DNA from: Lateolabrax maculatus
Taxonomy: Eukaryota; Chordata; Actinopteri; Acropomatiformes; Lateolabracidae
DNA length: 64,000 bases
Assembly: GCA_031216445.1 (NCBI GenBank)
Contig: CM062218.1
Coordinates: 15,236,501-15,300,500, forward strand
Reading direction: 5' to 3'
Part shown: one piece after another, positions 59,001 through 64,000 of the stretch
Layout: every line of letters begins with the position of its first letter
Numbering within the stretch: the first letter of the stretch is position 1
The notes under the pieces: model-generated
Databases searched by the model: none
Seen by the model: the letters and a program-made list of their open reading frames with translations, nothing else
What the model was told of the DNA's origin: nothing
Program-made: the position numbers and the translations under genes

Positions 59001-60562
59001 CTTCATATTGTCATTTAAATACTGTATTATCTAATAATAAGCCTACTTTCTATTTTCAGATTTCCAAATGTCAGTTTAGTACAACCCTGTCCAACTCACC
59101 CATTTAGTGGTAAACTAACATATTGGTTGTTCCCAAGTGAAAGTACAAACTAGAAAGAAGTTCAGGAGGCCAAAATTAGGTTGTAATTGCATAGTGTGTT
59201 GTACGAATTACAATAATAGGTAGTATTTGGTATGTATTTGTTGGAAAACAGTGTGGAATATCAAAAAGCAAATGGTTATACAAATATTTAAATGTCAAAT
59301 ATGTGGATAGACATGTGTTGATACACTGAATTTTCTAGCTTCAGTATACAGCCTGATGCAGTGTCTCTCGGTCGCTTACAGGATCACAGGAGGTGGCCCT
59401 TTCTCCTCTGGCAGAGCTCCCCCAGTCAACTCGATGTGACTTGTTCAAGAGACTCCAAGAGACTCTGAGGGACCGACCTGCTCTGTCATATCTACAGTAT
59501 GTGGTGAGTGACCCAGTGACATGACCCCCAACACCAATACACCACATGTTTGTGGTAACAAGTAAACGTACCCAAAACAACAGTTTATGTCACTTAAAGA
59601 CAGAGTCTGTTACACTGGAATTTGCCCTTTTCACCATTTCCCCTCCCTTTCTGTCCCTCTCTGTTAGCTGGAGGAGTTGTGTAGTGGCGAAACACCCGAT
59701 GTGGCCGAGCACGAGGAGCTGTCGGAGAGTCAGAGAAAATCAGTGTCGGCCATACTGAGCCGACTCGGCCCAGACAGACACACTGAGCACAGCCAGTTTG
59801 GCAGGACTGCTCACCTAAATGCAGCTCATCTGTTGGTCAGTGCCATGAAAGGTGAGGGCGAACTACAGACTGAAGAGGGCTGTAAACATTTTCCCCACAG
59901 AGCACAACTGAGTAGTACTCAAGAAATTGTTTCCCACTGTTTAATCTTGTTGTGTGTTCTATGTGTTGTTATTGTAGAGTTGCCTGATGAAACGCTGAGC
60001 CTCTTGAGTGAGATTCGTCCTGATTTTCTGGAGGCCTTTGACACGCTGGTTAGTGACAGACATCCTTACGCTGTTAACTGTTACACATGAGTTGAAAATA
60101 TTATTGTTTTAACATATTTATTTTATTCTATCAGTGCAAACATTAAAGTAATCCAAATTGCTACGGTCAAATATCACATTTTGATTGGGAGGCTTTTTTA
60201 CATTTTGTTTTAAAGGAATAGTTTCACAATTTGGGAAATACACTTACCTTATTTCTTGCAGAGAGTTAGACGAGAAATATGTAATATATAAATATGCTAT
60301 TTATCCATATATCTCTATATATCTCTGTCTATGTCACCAGATGTTTAGGTTAAAGGAGAGCAGCGAGCCTCTCTCCATCCAGTGTCTTCCGGTCCTGCAG
60401 GACAACCAGGCCTTCCAACTGGCAGAGCAGCTGCTCAGATCCACCAATGTGACGCTGAGGAGAGACACCGACCGGCTGTGGACAGAGGCAGGAAGTACAA
60501 CAGGGGTTGTCCTGTTGGTCCTCTGTCTCAGCATACGTGGATTGTCCTTGTTGTGCAAGTAG
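56061..60562 (+). CDS. gsdme: GSDME (gasdermin E / DFNA5), spliced
   Basis: Cytosolic gasdermin. In vertebrates a caspase-3-type protease cuts the linker, and the N-terminal half then forms membrane pores (pyroptosis). Coding exons: 56061-56271, 56428-56620, 56980-57157, 57533-57653, 58007-58129, 59382-59503, 59668-59851, 59978-60048, 60341-60562. They join in frame to 474 aa (human GSDME is 496). The first exon starts after an acceptor at 56041-56042, with 18 nt of 5' UTR before the ATG. The N-terminal half carries the family signature MFSKATANFVRQID and KRIWFWQRPKYQ. The linker falls at about 240-275 and contains NTVD265-Gly, a candidate caspase site. The C-terminal inhibitory half follows, and the protein ends in a hydrophobic, Leu-rich helix. 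All frames are intact. A fragment of dispersed repeat lies just upstream of the last exon. Teleosts have two GSDME ohnologs, and I cannot say which one this is. Confidence 0.92.
60205..60290 (+). repeat. teleost dispersed repeat, family 1 (5' fragment)
   Basis: It starts 'aaaggaatagtttcacaatt' and runs to 'gagagttagacgag', the usual beginning of family 1. It lies in the last gsdme intron, ending about 50 bp before the acceptor at 60339-60340. Confidence 0.6.
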
Positions 60563-60813
60563 CTGTAGTAATGTCTGCATGTGCACTTTCATGTTTTTCT
60601 TTCTTTCGTGGATTATATTCTGTCCATTTCTTTCTTTACTGTAAAATTTATTGGGACTGAGTTTACAATAGAAAGTAAGTGGTAAGTAAAAGTTTTATAT
60701 CGTTATATTGTTATTATTGATTGTTTACTATTTGTAACAGTATAACACATATATCACTATTACTATATTGTTTTTGCTACATATATTTTTATTACTTGGC
60801 AAGCATGTATTTG

Positions 60814-60819
60814 AATAAA
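60814..60819 (+). terminator. candidate gsdme polyadenylation signal
   Basis: Canonical AATAAA about 250 bp after the gsdme stop codon. Its use cannot be judged from the sequence. Confidence 0.35.
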
Positions 60820-60891
60820 AAAGGAAATATTTATATATTAATGTTGGTGCAGCTCTAACATGTTTCTTACTCTTTTATAGCTTCTAAACCA

Positions 60892-61156
60892 TTAAAGGTG
60901 GAGTCAGCGATTCTGGAGTATGATTGTTGATATTTGAACTCAACAGCCAAAGAAATATGACAAAGCGTCAGTACTTGATGACCTGTGAATGTGAGCGAGT
61001 TGACAAATACACCCCTCCCTTCATTGCTACTTCAGAAGGGCCACTTGGTTTGTTTCCCATCCACAGAGGGCCAGGTGTACCAACACCAGATTTTCTATCA
61101 GTGCACTGAATTTGACACAAAGTGTATTGGACTTGAACTGCTGACTGCACCTTTAA
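60892..61156. mobile_element. MITE with TTAA ends
   Basis: The left end TTAAAGGTGGAGTCAGCG (60892 on) and the right end (reverse complement TTAAAGGTGCAGTCAGCA, ending 61156) are near-perfect inverted repeats. Each starts with TTAA, which would be the target duplication of a piggyBac-type element. The 265-bp body has no transposase. Confidence 0.65.
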
Positions 61157-63379
61157 GGAGTTTGATCCTTGATTAGGCGCCCATAAATCTGTCAAATTAG
61201 TATTGTATAAATCAGTTTCCGTTTTTATTTCTACTTATCAGTTTTAAGCTCACATGAAAATGTAACTTGTTATCGTGTCTTGTTTGTCATCAGTGGGTTG
61301 ACAAAATCCAGGGGCCCACGGGACCACTCATGAAATATTGACACGTAGAGCAGTACATGTAGAAGATTTGAGGTTTTTCAGTTAACAGCAAAATGTAAAA
61401 TCTGATGCCAATGGTACACAAAATGAATATATTCAATGATATACTCATATGTATGCCGAGAACTGTGGACACCTGATCTTGTCAGGATTGTTATTCTAAA
61501 AGAGGCCTAATTTTATTGCTGCTGCTCCTAATCAAAATATTTGCTTGTGAGCTATTTTATTTATCTAGAAAACTTTATATTTAACATTCCCTGAAATATT
61601 GGCATTGAATACCAATAAGCTATATTATGTTCGAATGTAGTATTGATGGTTTGATATTTAGATTATGTATTTGTACATGAACTATAAAGTTTTATGAAGC
61701 TGCCTTTGCCATGGCTTTACTGCAACTTTCCGTTAACTATCAGTTAACATTCTAATTTATTGTTGTTTGGAGAAAAAACATGTTTTGCTTTAATTGAATT
61801 CTCTGTCTGTGTCAAAATGTATTTTGCCTCAGAAGATTTTTATATTGCTTGATTGAAAGATGCAAAATGAGAAATGTTATGTGTCTTTCTTATAGATGTT
61901 TTAAGCTAAAATGTTTGGGCTATTTATATTTTTTTTATTGGGCTAGATATCTTTATGACTAAGATCCCAAACAATATTTGTCTGATATTGCCAACATTAT
62001 CAAGCATATGGGAATGTCAGAACCTGTCAGAAGGATTAATAATGAGCATGTCCATTTCTTAGTCAAACTTTTATTTACATATTAGACATACCATATTCAC
62101 CTCGGTACAAGGGTGTGTATGCTTTATGCTCATACATTGTGCACTCACACAAGTGCTTTCACTTCTGGCTGATTAAACCTTTTCTCAGTGCAGTGTTGTG
62201 TTTGTGTTCACCCGCCATGAAAGATCCACACCTCCGAATTGGTTTGCTGCACCTGTCAGAGTTGGACAACTTACATATTTGCCTATTATTATTATTGTAT
62301 GTTCTCAGGTAACATTTTATCTGGTACACTTAGCGAGCAAGGCTAGTTAGGAATAATGATTAGTTATTTTTATTTTCTACATTTGTTAGAAATTGCACCA
62401 ATAAATTACAGTGTCAACCACATTATAACACCTTATAGTGGAGCCATGTCTTGTAATTTATTTTAGATCGTTAATAATAAAATTGTGTTAAATCAAATGA
62501 CAGTAAATTTAACACATAGGAAACCTGGGGTCAGGCAGTGTTATTCCACCACAGACATGGTGGTCTCTATAAAGAAGCTCTTATGTATAGTCTGCTGTGT
62601 ACTCTGAACTTGGTGGGACCTTGGAGATAATGTTGTATAAATGTTGAAAACAGAGTTGGGGCCCTTGACAGGTTAATCTGGCCATGCCAGCAAGGTGTCA
62701 GTTTGGTGACACCCATAGAGGTGACACCTTGCTTGCTCTGTCCAATTTAAGAAGCTTAAGACTTAACCTCCAATCATTCTTGAGCGTCCCCTCACTCGTC
62801 TCATCATGCCATGGGAAGGTTGAATCTATAGGACTATAAAATATAAATTTACAAGTTAAAAGAATAAAATTAAAAATAAATAAAATCTTATCAGTCAGTT
62901 TTGACCGAAAACAAAGATGGTATCCAAAACTGCATCTTGCCTGAATAGATGTCAGTCTGTGTAATAATCCCTCAATATGCTTTCCTCTGGTCTTAACCAC
63001 AATCAAAGTAATACGTAAATTGTACTTCTTTTACTGAAAAACGAGTGGTATTATTTCAGAAAACATAGGTCCACACACCATAAATTCCAAAAATAAGTGT
63101 AGAACTTGTGGGACTAATAATGAGCAGGAATACAGCTGGTTAAAATATGTCACACATCTTCTGGTGGTTATACTTTGGGTTTGCTTTATGAACAGTTAAA
63201 ACAGACCATAACATATAATGGGAAACACGGAACTAAACACAATAGGAGGGCTGACAGCGGACGGTCTGGAGAAACAAAAGCCCTGCTCCAGAAGACACTG
63301 CGGCCGGTGGAGGAAATGAGCTGAATGAATGTTCATTGTGTGTTTTTCTAACGCAAACCAGCTGCGCGGCCCCCAGGCT

Positions 63380-63520
63380 TCACCCGACTGAAAAATCAAC
63401 TCCACCGCCACGTGGGGTCGCTGTGGGGGCGGTGACGTAGATCTCCTGCGACACGAGCCCGCGCCTGTCCGCGAGTCGCACGAAAACATCGGACTGTAGG
63501 AGAAACACAGCCGGCGGCGT
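63380..63520 (+). promoter_or_regulatory. nup42 promoter region
   Basis: GC- and CpG-rich sequence directly upstream of the nup42 start. It has an E-box CACGTG at 63409-63414, a GC-box-like GGGGGCGG at 63425-63432 and a CRE-like TGACGTA at 63433-63439. This is typical of a TATA-less housekeeping promoter. The transcription start is not defined. Confidence 0.45.
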
Positions 63521-63526
63521 GTGGAC

Positions 63527-63698
63527 ATGACTGTGTGCAACTTCTTTCTCCAGGGCCGGTGTCGGTACGGCGAGAAATGTTGGAATGAGCACCCGAGAGG
63601 AGGAAGCAGAGGAGGAGGAGGAGGAGGAGGAGGAGGAGGATACAACAACAACTACAGCCGATCTTCTGCTCAGCAGCAGCCAAGAGGAGGAGGTGGAG
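63527..63698 (+). CDS. nup42: NUP42 (NUPL2, nucleoporin-like 2), first exon only
   Basis: Cytoplasmic-face nucleoporin that helps Gle1 and Dbp5/DDX19 release mRNA. The exon encodes 57 codons plus one base, from ATG 63527 to a donor at 63699 (GGAG|gtaacg). The CCCH zinc finger at the N-terminus (CNFFLQGRCRYGEKCWNEH) matches human NUP42 very closely. A glycine run encoded by (GGA)n and an Asn/Ser/Gln-rich patch follow. The FG-repeat part and the C-terminus lie beyond the window. A GTG six bases upstream is in frame, but the ATG is the natural start. The neighbours gsdme and osbpl3 lie in the same human region. Confidence 0.88.
63610..63640 (+). repeat. in-frame (GGA)n in nup42
   Basis: About ten GGA units that encode a pure glycine run directly after the CCCH finger. 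Confidence 0.95.
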
Positions 63699-64000
63699 GT
63701 AACGACAACGATACATAAACATGTCTGAACTTAAATTTTATAGGAATAACTTTAGTTTAACATCATTTAATATTACTCTGCGTTGTTAACTTTCGTTTCC
63801 GAGCCACCGTGTCGTGTTGTTGTATCGTTAGCCGGCCGATTCAAGCCTGTTAGTAATCTAAACGGACGTATATCAATAATCTTTATGCAGTCTACGGGTT
63901 AGAAACGATAAAACAAAACAGTGCAGTCCAACAGCACCACAAACTACATCCTGCAAAAGGACCATACAGCTGAGTCAACATGTCTGTAAAACATTTTAAA
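63699..64000 (+). other. nup42 intron 1 (start)
   Basis: Non-coding sequence after the donor at 63699, with no second exon before the window ends. Confidence 0.6.

Larger units (their letters stand above)
60563..63526. other. gsdme 3' end and nup42 upstream region
   Basis: No coding exon is recognised between the two genes. A candidate gsdme polyadenylation signal AATAAA is at 60814-60819. A TTAA-flanked MITE lies at 60892-61156. The rest is AT-rich with no gene features until the GC-rich nup42 promoter at about 63300. Confidence 0.6.

Noticed and set aside
63196..63722. Minus-strand frames of 151 and 108 codons over nup42 exon 1
   Set aside because: They are antisense of the CCCH/Gly-rich exon and CpG-rich promoter, with a poly-Pro/Leu product from (GGA)n.

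Overview
This window is vertebrate nuclear DNA, most likely from a spiny-rayed teleost. The genes are split by GT-AG introns and encode recognisable vertebrate proteins. The non-coding sequence is rich in (CA)n, (TC)n and (AAT)n microsatellites and in dispersed repeats familiar from fish genomes. I read six protein-coding genes, five of them spliced, by joining exons by hand. Every joined reading frame closes without a frameshift: creb5 519 aa from the first Met in the window, tril 829 aa, osbpl3 816 aa, a TOGARAM-like gene 606 aa, gsdme 474 aa. Only the first exon of nup42 is inside the window.

Layout: 1-1987 is upstream or intronic sequence of creb5. 2001-14429 (+) is creb5, a bZIP transcription factor. 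16796-19285 (-) is the single-exon gene tril, a leucine-rich-repeat TLR co-receptor, which lies tail-to-tail with creb5. 19.5-28.2 kb is intergenic and holds a Tc1-like element carrying a LINE remnant. About 28.2-44.8 kb (+) is osbpl3, an oxysterol-binding-protein-related lipid-transfer protein: a GC-rich promoter and non-coding first exon, a 6-kb first intron, then 21 coding exons. 46276-49132 (-) is a TOGARAM-like gene with one C-terminal TOG domain and an 18-residue proline-rich tandem repeat. 49.2-56.0 kb is repeat-rich. 56061-60562 (+) is gsdme, a gasdermin. 60.6-63.5 kb is intergenic. 63527 onward (+) is nup42, a CCCH-finger nucleoporin.

CREB5-TRIL and OSBPL3-GSDME-NUP42 are two neighbourhoods of human 7p15-p14 that are separated in human by several megabases including HOXA. 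Here they lie within 62 kb, so the block looks like a teleost rearrangement or an ohnolog-derived compaction. The genes do not form a pathway. Two of them touch innate immunity (tril, gsdme), and the rest are a transcription factor, a lipid-transfer protein, a probable microtubule-binding protein and a nucleoporin. I saw no tRNA, rRNA or CRISPR array. The less ordinary signals are the TOGARAM-like gene with its coding minisatellite, a (TG)19 tract replacing the pyrimidine tract of an osbpl3 acceptor, a candidate caspase site in the gasdermin linker, two perfect short inverted repeats, and a roughly 2-kb element with an unassigned conserved-looking terminal exon.
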